Origin: a virus
IMG/VR virus record: IMGVR_UViG_3300009788_000242
Coordinates: 1-30,797 of that record
Length of the DNA stretch: 30,797 bases
Direction: 5' to 3' (one strand)
This document shows, one piece after another, positions 4,857-12,674 of the stretch; the stretch's first letter is position 1; each line of letters starts with the position of its first letter. The notes under the pieces were generated by a model. The model was given only the letters and a program-made list of their open reading frames with translations. It was not told the DNA's origin and made no database searches. The position numbers and the translations under genes are program-made.

Positions 4857-5771
4857 ATGACACAAAGAGAGATGTTCAACGGCGACGAGACGAGCATGCT
4901 TCGTCCGCCTTTCATTGCTTCGCCCGTCTTCAAAACAGACGGCGGCGTTTACTATTTCAAAGAACCCTCGGTCGCGCTCGTCTCACGTCCTCAAGTGAAT
5001 CTCGAAGCGATCCGTCCGTTCCTCGAATCGTTTCCGGAAGAGCACGGCTTTACGAGCTACCTCGACGATCCGGATAACCTTCCGGACGCTGAAGCGGCGG
5101 CGAAGTTCGCGGGTCAGCTTTGTTACCTCTCCCTCGGTCCGAGAAGGACGAAGAACAAAGAGGCGGAGAGATACTTCCGGAACATTAACGAAAGCGGTCA
5201 CGGCTCCGTCTACGAGCATCCCGGCTTCTCGTTTCTATTTTGGGGCGTGTCGCGGTCACTGACTCACGAACTTGTCAGGCATCGCGCGGGGTTTGGCTTC
5301 TCTCAGGTCTCGCAACGTTACGCGAGTGGAAGTCTCCTCCGCTTTTGTATGCGTCCGGAGTTTCAGGGAAACAAGGATCTCGAAGAGAACTTCCTTGACG
5401 ACATTGAACTTCAGTACGACTTCTATCATTTGACTCGGGAGAAATGGGGAAAGATTCTTGATCAGCGACTTACGTCAGATGTGAAGAAGGCGCTCGGGAA
5501 ATCGGGTCTCCGGAAAATGAAGAATCAGGTCGCGCGGAACTCTCTCCCGAATTGCACTGAAGCTCCGATCTACGTCACGATGAATACGCGGGCGCTTCGT
5601 CACTTCCTTCATATGAGGGGATCGAAATTTGCCGAGACAGAGATCCGGGCGCTCTCTCTGAAACTGTTCAAACTTGTACAGATTCACCTTCCGAACATTC
5701 TCCGGGATGTTACTACGGAAGATCTTCCGGACGGAACCTCGGGTTTACACTTGCAATTTCCAAAGGTCTAG
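4857..5771 (+). CDS. thyX: flavin-dependent thymidylate synthase ThyX
   Basis: ThyX methylates dUMP to dTMP using methylene-tetrahydrofolate and FAD with NADPH, supplying thymidylate for phage DNA synthesis. The 304 residues carry the ThyX block: SGHGSVYEHPGFSF (about 113-126), then HELVRHRAGFGFSQVSQRY (137-155) with the RHR signature at 141-143, and a later conserved block LPNCTEAP...NTRALRHFLHMRG...A..EIR. Between RHR and the Ser of SQRY there are eight residues, one more than in the usual RHRx7S statement of the motif. An AGAAGGA ribosome site precedes ATG 4857. It is longer than typical bacterial ThyX (about 220-250 aa), with extra N-terminal residues. A hairpin with T-run follows. Identification is confident. 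Confidence 0.95.
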   Translation: MTQREMFNGDETSMLRPPFIASPVFKTDGGVYYFKEPSVALVSRPQVNLEAIRPFLESFPEEHGFTSYLDDPDNLPDAEAAAKFAGQLCYLSLGPRRTKNKEAERYFRNINESGHGSVYEHPGFSFLFWGVSRSLTHELVRHRAGFGFSQVSQRYASGSLLRFCMRPEFQGNKDLEENFLDDIELQYDFYHLTREKWGKILDQRLTSDVKKALGKSGLRKMKNQVARNSLPNCTEAPIYVTMNTRALRHFLHMRGSKFAETEIRALSLKLFKLVQIHLPNILRDVTTEDLPDGTSGLHLQFPKV

Positions 5772-5792
5772 TAGTAAGCTTCTAATCAGGTG

Positions 5793-5828
5793 GAGGGAGT
5801 GCGGCGGTCTTGTCGTGCTCCCTCTTTG
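5793..5828 (+). terminator. possible terminator after thyX
   Basis: GAGGGAG (5793-5799) pairs with CTCCCTC (5818-5824) around an 18-nt loop and is followed by TTTGT. It is modest as a terminator because the loop is large and the U-run short. It lies where an alternative GTG start (5790) of the terminase would be, which favours the downstream ATG. Confidence 0.45.
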
Positions 5829-5903
5829 TATAAGCGACAAAGGATTGTAGATCTTTCAAAGGCGGCGGGGCGTCGTCAAAATAAGGACCGGACCGTCGCT
5901 TAT

Positions 5904-7307
5904 ATGGGCTACGCCTTAGAAAGAGCTATCACCACAGAACGGATCGAGGCGGGGCGTAGAACCTACCGGAAAGATCCCGAACTTTGGGACGCTCAGTTGA
6001 ATATCGTTCTCTCGCGCTATTGGGGAGGACATCGACCCCACTTGCTACAGAAGGTCTTCCTCGCTTGCAGAGAGGATCAAGAAGTATTCTTCGGCGGAGC
6101 GGCGGGCGGAGGGAAGTCTGACGCGCTCCTGATGGGCGCTCTCCAGTTCATGAACATCCCCGGATACTCCGCGCTGATCTTGCGGCGGACATACGCTCAG
6201 TTGGGCAAAGCTGATTCAATCATGTTCCGCGCTCAGCAGTGGTTAGCGAAGTTTCCGGAGATTCGATGGAATGAGCAGAAGCATCAATTCCTGTGGCCGA
6301 ATGGTGCGACACTGGAGTTCGGTCATCTTCAGTACGATAAAGACTGTTGGAATTATGACGGACCCGCCTATCAGTACGTCGCATTCGACGAGCTAACTCA
6401 GTTCACCGAGTATCAATACAAGTTCATGTTCGGGCGCGTGCGAAGACCGAAACAGGGACTCTTGTCGAAAGTTCCGCTTCGGATTCGTGGCGCGAGTAAT
6501 CCCGGAGGAATCGGTCACGATTGGGTTAAAGGTCGCTTCGTTACGAAAGAGACGGCGATTGCTCCCTTCATTCCGGCAATGATCGCTGACAACCCGTCTC
6601 TTGATGCAGTCGCCTATCATCAAATGTTGGCGCATCTTCCGCCGATCCTCCGGAAGCAACGTGAAGAGGGCGATTGGGAAGTCACTCCGGACGGTTTAAT
6701 TTTTCAGTCGGAATGGTTTCAGGACTACGTCGATCAAGCTCCGGTCGATTGCTACCGTTTCCGCTTCTGGGATCTTGCGGCGACAGACAGGAAGGACGCG
6801 GATTATACAGTTGGCGCTCTCGTCGCAATGGATGGGCGCGGAGACATCTTCATCGAAGACATTGTTCGCGGACAATGGAACCCCGGCAAAGTTGAGAACG
6901 TTATCAAGGCGACGGCGGACGCGGACGGTCACGGCGTTAAGATTCGGATAGAGCAAGAACCCGGCGCTTCCGGAAAACTAACGATAGGAAATTTTGCACG
7001 AATCTTGATCGGATATGATTTTCAAGGAGTACCCTCAAGCGGTGCGAAGGTCACGCGATGGACTCCTCTTGCGTCGGCAGCAAATAACGGTCTTGTGAAG
7101 ATCGTCAATGCACCATGGAATCACGACTTCATTAACGAACTGGTAAACGTTCCGGAAGCTGGACACGATGATCAAGCGGACGCGACTTCCGGCGCGTTCC
7201 TCCAATTAGCGAATAATCGTCCGGTCGCCGTGGGCGTTTCACGCATTCGTGGCATCAAGAAGAAGGACGAAGCTAAAGTACAGGACCGAGAAAAGGTGAA
7301 CGCATGA
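5904..7307 (+). CDS. terL: terminase large subunit
   Basis: ATP-driven motor and nuclease that packages phage DNA into proheads. From ATG 5904 the protein has 467 residues. Walker A is GGAAGGGKS (residues 64-72) and Walker B is VAFDE (159-163), followed by the coupling region around SNPGGIGHDW. The C-terminal RNase H-like nuclease starts with FRFWDLAATDRKDADYT (acidic residues 290 and 300) and ends with GHDDQADA. An in-frame GTG at 5790 would add 38 residues, but that stretch overlaps a hairpin and reads like noncoding DNA; neither start has a clear ribosome site. No small terminase was recognised nearby; the unknown gene 4334-4837 is not a convincing candidate. Confidence 0.95.
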   Translation: MGYALERAITTERIEAGRRTYRKDPELWDAQLNIVLSRYWGGHRPHLLQKVFLACREDQEVFFGGAAGGGKSDALLMGALQFMNIPGYSALILRRTYAQLGKADSIMFRAQQWLAKFPEIRWNEQKHQFLWPNGATLEFGHLQYDKDCWNYDGPAYQYVAFDELTQFTEYQYKFMFGRVRRPKQGLLSKVPLRIRGASNPGGIGHDWVKGRFVTKETAIAPFIPAMIADNPSLDAVAYHQMLAHLPPILRKQREEGDWEVTPDGLIFQSEWFQDYVDQAPVDCYRFRFWDLAATDRKDADYTVGALVAMDGRGDIFIEDIVRGQWNPGKVENVIKATADADGHGVKIRIEQEPGASGKLTIGNFARILIGYDFQGVPSSGAKVTRWTPLASAANNGLVKIVNAPWNHDFINELVNVPEAGHDDQADATSGAFLQLANNRPVAVGVSRIRGIKKKDEAKVQDREKVNA

Positions 7308-7963
7308 TTACGATACCTCAATCACTGAACCTGAACTCGGGAATAGATGACTACAAGGAAGACGGACCCGAAGTAGTTCCTTCCGGAAGATCGCAAGTTC
7401 AAACCCTCGTCGAAGACAACGGCGGGAGATTACGCGACGTTCTTCCTTTCGTGCTCTCCATTGTTCAACGTGTGAAGCGCTCGAACAACGTCGCGAATGT
7501 GTCCCATGAGGAGATGATAGCAGTCGCTCTCATGGCGCTTGCGAAGTGTCGTTATCGTTTGAAGCCAAAAAGCGGGAAGCTGACAACTTACGCTTATCGA
7601 GCAGTCAAAGGCGCTATTCAGGATTACATCGCGGGAGAGCTTCGCCACTACGGGAAGGTCACTCCAGTCGATCCCGTCGTGTTTCACGCGCTTCCGGCTC
7701 CGAACCATTTCGAAGAGACACTCTCGAACAAGCGTCTTTTCGAACGAGTTCGCGATGCTTTGGATCGCATCGAACCGTTGAAAGCTTATATTATCCGGAA
7801 GCATTTCCTCGAAGGCGTTCAAGAGTATGTTCTAGCTAAAGAGTTAGGCTTCACAACTCAGAACATCTCTGCTCTCCGGAAGGAAGCTTTCAAGGATATC
7901 CGGGCGATCATCGGAGCGACAGAGACCGGCGCGGGTCAATGGGTCGCTAGTGACGACAATTAA
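7304..7963 (+). CDS. phage sigma-70-family RNA polymerase sigma factor
   Basis: 219-residue protein with the two core sigma domains. Residues 66-112 match region 2: a helix, then KLTTYAYRAVKGAIQDYIAGELR, which resembles the 'F.TYA..RIRGAI.D.LR' block of FliA/SigB-type factors. Residues 143-202 match region 4, with a helix-turn-helix in YVLAKELGFTTQNISALRKEAFKDIR (about 175-200). Region 3 seems shortened, and a proline-rich linker lies between. It would redirect host RNA polymerase, probably to phage middle or late promoters. ATG 7304 overlaps the terminase stop (ATGA), so it is made together with the packaging and head proteins. This position, between terminase and portal, is unusual. Fold assignment is by motif, and promoter specificity is unknown. 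Confidence 0.85.
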   Translation: MITIPQSLNLNSGIDDYKEDGPEVVPSGRSQVQTLVEDNGGRLRDVLPFVLSIVQRVKRSNNVANVSHEEMIAVALMALAKCRYRLKPKSGKLTTYAYRAVKGAIQDYIAGELRHYGKVTPVDPVVFHALPAPNHFEETLSNKRLFERVRDALDRIEPLKAYIIRKHFLEGVQEYVLAKELGFTTQNISALRKEAFKDIRAIIGATETGAGQWVASDDN

Positions 7964-7984
7964 GAAGTGCTAGGAGAACTGACA

Positions 7985-9352
7985 ATGAATTTTACAACCT
8001 CTCTCCAGAAGGCGGGGCGCTTCTTCACGAAGACGGAAGAAGCCCAAACTCCGGGTATTCTGTCCGCTGTCTTTTCAGCTTCCGGAAGCGGTTCCGGAAT
8101 GTTCGGGGGCAAGTTTAGTTTCATGAAAGCTGTAGCTTCCGGATACAAAGATCTCGTTTGGGTCTACCGATGTGTTTCGAAGAAAGGCGAGAGCGTTGGT
8201 TCTGTTCCGTGGAAGGTCTATCGGAAGGCGACGGCAACGACAAGTCGAGAGCATCTAATCGATCATCCGTTACAACGGCTGATCGACCGTCCAAACAAGT
8301 ATATGGATCGGACGCAATTCTTCATTCAGTGGATCTCGGATCTTGACCTTGGCGGAAATTCCTATTGGGAGATCGGACGAGAAGGCGGGAGACCTTCCGG
8401 AATTCCTACGAGTCTTTGGCGCATGCGTCCGGACTGGACAACTCCACGACCGGGGAAAGAAACCTTTCTTCGCGACTACAAGTTTGATTCCGGCGCGGGA
8501 ACCCCGGCGTTCTTCAATGTCGATGACGTCATCCACATGAAGTATATCGATCCAGTTGATCCCTATGTTGGAATGAGCGTGATCCAAGCGGCGGCGCGGA
8601 CGATCCTCACAGAGAACGCGGCTATCGGCTGGAACAAATCGATCCTCGATAACTCGGGTGTTCCGAACGGGATCTTGAAAGTTCCGGCGCAAACAATGTT
8701 GACGATGGACAAAGCCGTTCTTCAGGAGAACATCGAAGACGAGTTTGCTAAAGAAGATTCCCGTCACCGTCCTATGATTCTTTGGGGCGGCATGGAATGG
8801 GAATCGATGTCACTCTCTCAGAAAGACATGGACTTCCTTAACCAGCGGCGCTTCAACAAATTCGAGATTTGTTCGGTTCACGCGGTTCCGCCGATGGTTG
8901 TCGGCGCTCTGGAGAATCCTACTTACTCAAACTACGCGATTGCACGTCTTTCATTCTGGGAAGACACAGTCACACCGTTACTCGATTGGCTTAGGTCCCA
9001 TTTGAACTATCGTCTCGCTCCCGCCTTCGGTCCTGATATCGAGATCGACTATGATCTCTCTCAGGTTCCGGCGATGCGGGAAGCGTTCAAACAGCTTGTT
9101 GATACAGCAAAGACTTTGCATGAAATGAACTATCCGATCAATGCAATCTCAGAGCGGCTCAGTCTCGGAATGGACGCGGTCCCGTGGGGCGATGTTGCTT
9201 GGATTAACCAAAGCTTGATCCCGACTGTTCCCGTTGAAGGCGGGGCGGTTCGACCGGCGGATGAGGAATTGCTAGACGATGAAGGAAACTCGCGCGATCC
9301 TTATCGACTGCAACCGGCTGACGAAGAAGCGCGGCGCGGGCGTCTTATCTAG
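7985..9352 (+). CDS. portal protein, HK97 type
   Basis: Forms the dodecameric channel at the head vertex through which DNA is packaged and to which the tail joins. The 455 residues show the usual features: an early YRCVSKKGESVGSVPWKVYRK segment, DHPLQRLIDRPN, LDLGGNSYWE, a stem and wing region with VIHMKYIDPVDPYVGMSVIQAA, and FEICSVHAVPPMVVG followed by the clip/crown end. I start at ATG 7985, which has AGGAG 8 nt upstream; an in-frame GTG at 7967 lies before that site. It follows the sigma factor gene by 21 nt. Identification is firm at family level. Confidence 0.94.
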   Translation: MNFTTSLQKAGRFFTKTEEAQTPGILSAVFSASGSGSGMFGGKFSFMKAVASGYKDLVWVYRCVSKKGESVGSVPWKVYRKATATTSREHLIDHPLQRLIDRPNKYMDRTQFFIQWISDLDLGGNSYWEIGREGGRPSGIPTSLWRMRPDWTTPRPGKETFLRDYKFDSGAGTPAFFNVDDVIHMKYIDPVDPYVGMSVIQAAARTILTENAAIGWNKSILDNSGVPNGILKVPAQTMLTMDKAVLQENIEDEFAKEDSRHRPMILWGGMEWESMSLSQKDMDFLNQRRFNKFEICSVHAVPPMVVGALENPTYSNYAIARLSFWEDTVTPLLDWLRSHLNYRLAPAFGPDIEIDYDLSQVPAMREAFKQLVDTAKTLHEMNYPINAISERLSLGMDAVPWGDVAWINQSLIPTVPVEGGAVRPADEELLDDEGNSRDPYRLQPADEEARRGRLI

Positions 9353-9363
9353 GAGAAGCAAAC

Positions 9364-9870
9364 ATGAAGAAGCTATTCGTACTATTCACGGTCGTTGCGA
9401 TCATCGCGGCGGTCGCTTATTCGCAAGTCGCGGTCACGGTTACGCAAGTCCCTCAGACTCAGCTAACCGGCGAAGTGACTGCGACCGGTTCAATTTGGAT
9501 TACACTTCCGGACGGAACTCCGCGTCAGGCATTGATTGAAGCGTCCGCTTGGGACTTGATCCTTCCGGCTCCGGGTTCCGGCGCTCCGCCGATCCTGAGA
9601 CCGAAGGCGACGTCGACACTCCCTCCCGACCCAATTGTGCAACGTCTCGGCGTTCGTGTTAACCCTTCCGGAAACTTAGAGGGAAGAGAGTATCAACTTG
9701 CGGAGACATTCGTCGACGGGACACTAATCATTTTCAGGAACGGACTCAGACAGGCGGAGGGGATCGACTTCGCTTTCATCGATAACCGGACGGTCGTTTT
9801 CGTCAATCATTACGCGAACGACGCTGACGCGCTTGTCCTCGTCGATTACAGACACGATCCCGAAGCTTAG
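9364..9870 (+). CDS. protein with signal peptide in the head operon, 168 aa
   Basis: The first 20 residues form a classic signal peptide (Lys-Lys, hydrophobic core FVLFTVVAIIAAVAY, then Ser). The mature part is beta-rich. Residues around 110-150 contain YQLAETFVDGTLIIFRNGLRQAEGIDFAF, a pattern I know from beta-sandwich modules in phage structural and adhesion proteins. A ribosome site (AGGAG) sits 9 nt before ATG. A secretion signal is odd for a gene between portal and MuF: the protein may be exported by the infected cell, or the leader may be a membrane anchor for something acting at the envelope. Function unknown. Confidence 0.8.
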   Translation: MKKLFVLFTVVAIIAAVAYSQVAVTVTQVPQTQLTGEVTATGSIWITLPDGTPRQALIEASAWDLILPAPGSGAPPILRPKATSTLPPDPIVQRLGVRVNPSGNLEGREYQLAETFVDGTLIIFRNGLRQAEGIDFAFIDNRTVVFVNHYANDADALVLVDYRHDPEA

Positions 9871-9882
9871 GGGCGGGGCTGT

Positions 9883-9925
9883 GGCGTCGTTGGGCGTCCG
9901 GACGCGCTAGGCGTCGTTCGGGCGT
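9883..9925. repeat. short direct repeat around a GCGTCCGGACGC palindrome
   Basis: GGCGTCGTTGGGCGT (9883-9897) recurs at 9910-9925 with one extra C. Between and overlapping them is the 12-bp perfect palindrome GCGTCCGGACGC (9894-9905), a variant of the TCCGGA theme. All lie in the 90-nt gap before the MuF gene. Confidence 0.6.
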
Positions 9926-9940
9926 TAAACATTGCTTAGG

Positions 9941-9964
9941 ATGGCTAAGATCATCACGACATGA
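9941..9964 (+). CDS. possible 7-residue leader peptide before MuF
   Basis: ATG 9941 opens a frame reading MAKIITT and stopping at TGA 9962-9964, which overlaps ATG 9961 of the MuF gene. The MuF start has no ribosome site of its own, so termination-reinitiation from this mini-frame is a possible way to translate it. AGG just before ATG 9941 is too close to be a normal ribosome site, so support is weak. Confidence 0.25.
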   Translation: MAKIITT

Positions 9965-11841
9965 CATTCCTCGCGTCTCCACTTTCGGAACTCTCCTCGG
10001 AAGAAGTCTCAGTTGCTTCACTTCCTGAAGCTCTTCAGAACTGGATCAAGTCCGTCTATCGCGGGTGTTCTCCCTTCTTTGATCTTCCGGAAAAGGTAAG
10101 TTTCCGGATGGTTCGTTCTGTGTTGAGATGGAAGGCGATTGACGAAGAGCGGCGTCCGCTTGAGGACAAATGGGGAGAGCGTCTCGCCGATGATTTTCAG
10201 CGATGGGGAAGAGCAGTCGGAAGAGCTTATACGCGGACGGAGCGGATCGGGGACACGCTTGACGTTGCAGACGATCTGATCCGGATACAGTTCCGGAATG
10301 AACTCGCGCTTCTATGGGTTGAAGTTGGAAAGAAGTTTCATCGGATCGCGTCTGACGAGATTCTCGGGAAGGCGATCTCGGATGACTTTACAGAACTGGA
10401 GACCCTCGACGATGCGGAGTTCCAAGCATATGTCTCGCGCTCCGTCGCTCAGAAGGTGACGCGCGTCGCAAGTTCGACGAAGGCGGCAATCGCGCAAGTT
10501 ATCGAGCGCGGACTTCGAGACGGGGCTTCGATCCGAGACATCGTCGAGAAGCTTCAGACGGGTCTTACTTTCGGTCGTCACCGAGGATTCCTGATTGCAC
10601 GGACGGAAGTCATCGGCGCTTCAAATGGCGCGACTCACTTCGCGTATGGGAAACATCTTGACAGAGCGACGACTGAGAAGGAATGGTTAGCGACTCGGGA
10701 CGGGCGCGTTCGAGCGACTCACAGTGTCGCAAACGGTCAACGTGTTGCTTTTACAGAGTACTTCTCAGTAGGCGCGGCTCAGCTTATGTTCCCGGCTGAT
10801 ACTGAATCTGGCGGCGGACATCCCGAGGAAGTCATCAATTGTCGTTGTACCGTTCTGTATCATTCAACGGCGACAACGAACCCGGCGCGGAGGACTCCTC
10901 GACGACGGCGACGACCCGGCGCTCCCGTCTCTCCCGCACAAGCGGCGGCGGAAGAGCTTACAGCGGCGTCAGTACGTCGGAAGGTGATCGACGAACTAGA
11001 AGACATCGGACGCGAAGTCAAGGCACTAGAGGACCTCAGAGATCAAGTTCGGAAACGTCAAGTTGTGCTTCTCAAAGAAAGGGCGGAGGGTAGCTTTTGG
11101 GATAGCACGCAGCGTGCGGACTGGCGAGTGCGTTACGACGTCCTCGGGAATGAGATCCTCGATATCGACGGGAAGCAAATCAAGAAGCTTAACAAGAAAA
11201 AACAGAAGGCTTTCCTCGACGCTTGGAATCCTTCCGGAAAGAAGTCAACTGTCATCGACTTCGAGAATTCTAACATCTACCGGAGGAAGCGTCCGGTCTC
11301 GACCGCGAAGCTGAAGGAAGCGAAAGCATTCCTCGAACAGCTAGGCGGGATTGAAGGCGTTGACGCGATGAAGGTAGGAACGAAGACGTTGAAGAAGGGC
11401 AAGAGAGCATTTCAAAATAACGCTATCTTCACGCAACCGGACGGCGGTAAGAAGCTGAAGACGTTCATTAACATCGCTCCGGATGACGGCGTCAACGTCG
11501 TGATTCATGAGACGGGGCATTCGATGGAGACGCTCTCGAAGACTCAATCGGACAAGGTTGACGCTTTCCTGAAACGACGAACGGCGGGAGAACCCCTAGA
11601 GAAGCTCAGCGATGTTACGGGAATCAAAGGTTACGGCTCGACTGAGGTTACGAAGAAGGACAAGTTCATCAATGCGTATCAAGGGCGAGTCTACCCGTTT
11701 CGAGCGGCGAATGGGAATGTCGCGTCAGAGGTTACTTCGATGGGCGTTCAGATGCTCTACGAAGATCCCTACAAGGTTGCAACGCAAGATGCGGATCTCT
11801 TTGACTTCCTCTGGGATCTGTTCGGGAAACCGGCTCCGTAG
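9961..11841 (+). CDS. MuF-like head protein fused to HExxH metallopeptidase-like domain
   Basis: 626 residues in two parts. The N-terminal half is a SPP1 gp7/Mu gpF-type head morphogenesis protein, with LIARTEVIGASNGATHFAYG (about 210-230), EWLATRDGRVRATHSVANGQ, then FPAD...GHPEEVINCRCTVLY (about 275-300). A basic Arg-rich, Ala-rich linker follows (300-390). The C-terminal half has VIHETGHSME with HExxH at residues 516-520 and a candidate third metal ligand, Glu590, in VASEVTSMGVQMLYEDP, as in gluzincin-type zinc peptidases. MuF proteins are minor head components that can enter cells with the DNA, and MuF proteins carrying C-terminal enzymatic effector domains are a known class. Whether this domain cleaves a host protein, or its own capsid partners, cannot be told. 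Confidence 0.85.
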   Translation: MTFLASPLSELSSEEVSVASLPEALQNWIKSVYRGCSPFFDLPEKVSFRMVRSVLRWKAIDEERRPLEDKWGERLADDFQRWGRAVGRAYTRTERIGDTLDVADDLIRIQFRNELALLWVEVGKKFHRIASDEILGKAISDDFTELETLDDAEFQAYVSRSVAQKVTRVASSTKAAIAQVIERGLRDGASIRDIVEKLQTGLTFGRHRGFLIARTEVIGASNGATHFAYGKHLDRATTEKEWLATRDGRVRATHSVANGQRVAFTEYFSVGAAQLMFPADTESGGGHPEEVINCRCTVLYHSTATTNPARRTPRRRRRPGAPVSPAQAAAEELTAASVRRKVIDELEDIGREVKALEDLRDQVRKRQVVLLKERAEGSFWDSTQRADWRVRYDVLGNEILDIDGKQIKKLNKKKQKAFLDAWNPSGKKSTVIDFENSNIYRRKRPVSTAKLKEAKAFLEQLGGIEGVDAMKVGTKTLKKGKRAFQNNAIFTQPDGGKKLKTFINIAPDDGVNVVIHETGHSMETLSKTQSDKVDAFLKRRTAGEPLEKLSDVTGIKGYGSTEVTKKDKFINAYQGRVYPFRAANGNVASEVTSMGVQMLYEDPYKVATQDADLFDFLWDLFGKPAP

Positions 11842-11849
11842 CTACGGAG
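11834..11849. terminator. 16-bp perfect palindrome across two back-to-back stop codons
   Basis: CTCCGTAGCTACGGAG is perfectly symmetric. Its centre TAGCTA is the stop of the rightward MuF gene (11839-11841) joined to the stop of the leftward gene (complement of 11842-11844). RNA from either strand would fold into a tight 6-7 bp hairpin. There is no strong U-run on either side, so a bidirectional terminator is a guess. Confidence 0.45.
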
Positions 11850-12108
11850 TAACGAAGTCGACTTCTTCGAAGAGGTCATCCGGATTGGGGCGATCCTCTT
11901 CGAGCATGATAGAACCCGGAAACGCTTCGAGGATCGGGCGGACAATCGCTTCCTCTTTTTCCGGAATGTAACCCGGTTCAGCTAGGATCAGTTTCGTCTC
12001 AGCGTTCAGATACTCCGTGATGTAGTCTTCCGACGAGGTCCATGTTCCATCTTTCAGCGTCGCTTCGATCTGAACACTGTCGGTTAGGACTAACTGAATC
12101 TTCGTCAT
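11842..12108 (-). CDS. hypothetical acidic protein, 88 aa
   Basis: Last gene of the leftward island 11842-13482. It is strongly acidic, with a strand-rich start (KIQLVLTDSVQIEATLKDG) and a Glu/Asp-rich end (PNPDDLFEEVDF). The pI would be low, which could suit a nucleic-acid mimic or an inhibitor, but nothing specific supports that. The start overlaps the stop of the upstream gene as ATGA (12105-12108), so translation is coupled. It ends exactly where the MuF gene ends on the other strand. A TTCCGGAA lies inside it at 11959. No family recognised. Confidence 0.72.
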   Translation of the reverse strand: MTKIQLVLTDSVQIEATLKDGTWTSSEDYITEYLNAETKLILAEPGYIPEKEEAIVRPILEAFPGSIMLEEDRPNPDDLFEEVDFVTP

Positions 12109-12341
12109 GACTTGATCTTACCCTCTCTGTTCAATCGGCGACAACGTTCCTCGAAGTCAACGATGTCTCCGGAAGGAACCATTCGAAAAGTTCCGTCTCC
12201 TATGACGTCGCATCCGTAGTCTTCTCCTGGCGCGGTCGCGGGGACCGTCTTCCGGATCGGTGTCAAGGTTTCCCTGTCGAGATCATACCCGAGAACGTTC
12301 GGGCGTTCCATGTCGCGAAGCTTGCGTTTGTCTTTGCTCAT
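12105..12341 (-). CDS. hypothetical protein, 78 aa
   Basis: Basic N-terminus (MSKDKRKLRD), then a mixed region ending in DIVDFEERCRRLNREGKIKS, a likely amphipathic helix. I start at ATG 12341, which has AAGGAAG about 9 nt upstream on the minus strand; longer in-frame starts run through a terminator hairpin and are rejected. It overlaps the downstream gene by ATGA. Function unknown. Confidence 0.7.
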   Translation of the reverse strand: MSKDKRKLRDMERPNVLGYDLDRETLTPIRKTVPATAPGEDYGCDVIGDGTFRMVPSGDIVDFEERCRRLNREGKIKS

Positions 12342-12360
12342 TGTTGTTTCTTCCTTGTTT

Positions 12361-12368
12361 TTCCGGAA
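12361..12368. promoter_or_regulatory. TTCCGGAA site before gene 12105-12341
   Basis: Single exact copy, 20 nt upstream of ATG 12341 and directly beside the T-rich tail of the terminator at 12370-12403. There is no TTGACA or -10 at the promoter spacing, so it is an isolated intergenic site of the stoperator type. Confidence 0.55.
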
Positions 12369-12369
12369 A

Positions 12370-12403
12370 ATTAAAGGGAGAGGGTCGATCTCGTTCGACC
12401 CTC
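12370..12403 (-). terminator. intrinsic terminator after gene 12425-12658
   Basis: Perfect 9-bp stem GAGGGTCGA / TCGACCCTC (12380-12388 and 12395-12403) with a 6-nt loop. Read leftward it is followed by CTCCCTTTAATTTT. It separates gene 12425-12658 from the two genes further left, which would need readthrough or a separate promoter. Confidence 0.7.
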
Positions 12404-12424
12404 GGTCCTCCCTCGGTCCCCGTT

Positions 12425-12658
12425 CTAGGCGTCTTCGGGCGAAAGCTCCTCTCCGGTTTGAGCGTCGAGTATAACCCAAGTGTCTTTGGTTCCGATCAGC
12501 AACCGTTGAATCTTGTAGGACCCATGAAGGGTCAGACTCGGAAGTCTTCGAAACTTGTCAAGTCCGATCTTGACCGCGTCTTCGTTGATAGCGGCTTTGA
12601 ATTCCGCTTTGACGCTAAGATGTTCGCGGTAAGTCCAGATCAAACGGTATTGGTGCAT
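12425..12658 (-). CDS. hypothetical protein, 77 aa
   Basis: Small basic protein. It is strand-rich at the start (YRLIWTYREHLSVKAEF), has a helix near residues 20-35, and ends in TWVILDAQTGEELSPEDA. ATG 12658 is chosen because a consensus GGAGG lies 7 nt upstream; a frame extension to 12730 has no initiation signal and overlaps the next gene. It is followed by the terminator at 12370-12403. Function unknown. Confidence 0.72.
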   Translation of the reverse strand: MHQYRLIWTYREHLSVKAEFKAAINEDAVKIGLDKFRRLPSLTLHGSYKIQRLLIGTKDTWVILDAQTGEELSPEDA

Positions 12659-12674
12659 GGTGTGACCTCCAGTG

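Noticed and set aside
5790-5903. GTG start at 5790 giving a 505-residue terminase
   Set aside because: The extra 38 residues overlap a hairpin with a short T-run after thyX and have no ribosome site; the ATG at 5904 gives a normal terminase N-terminus. Not fully excluded.
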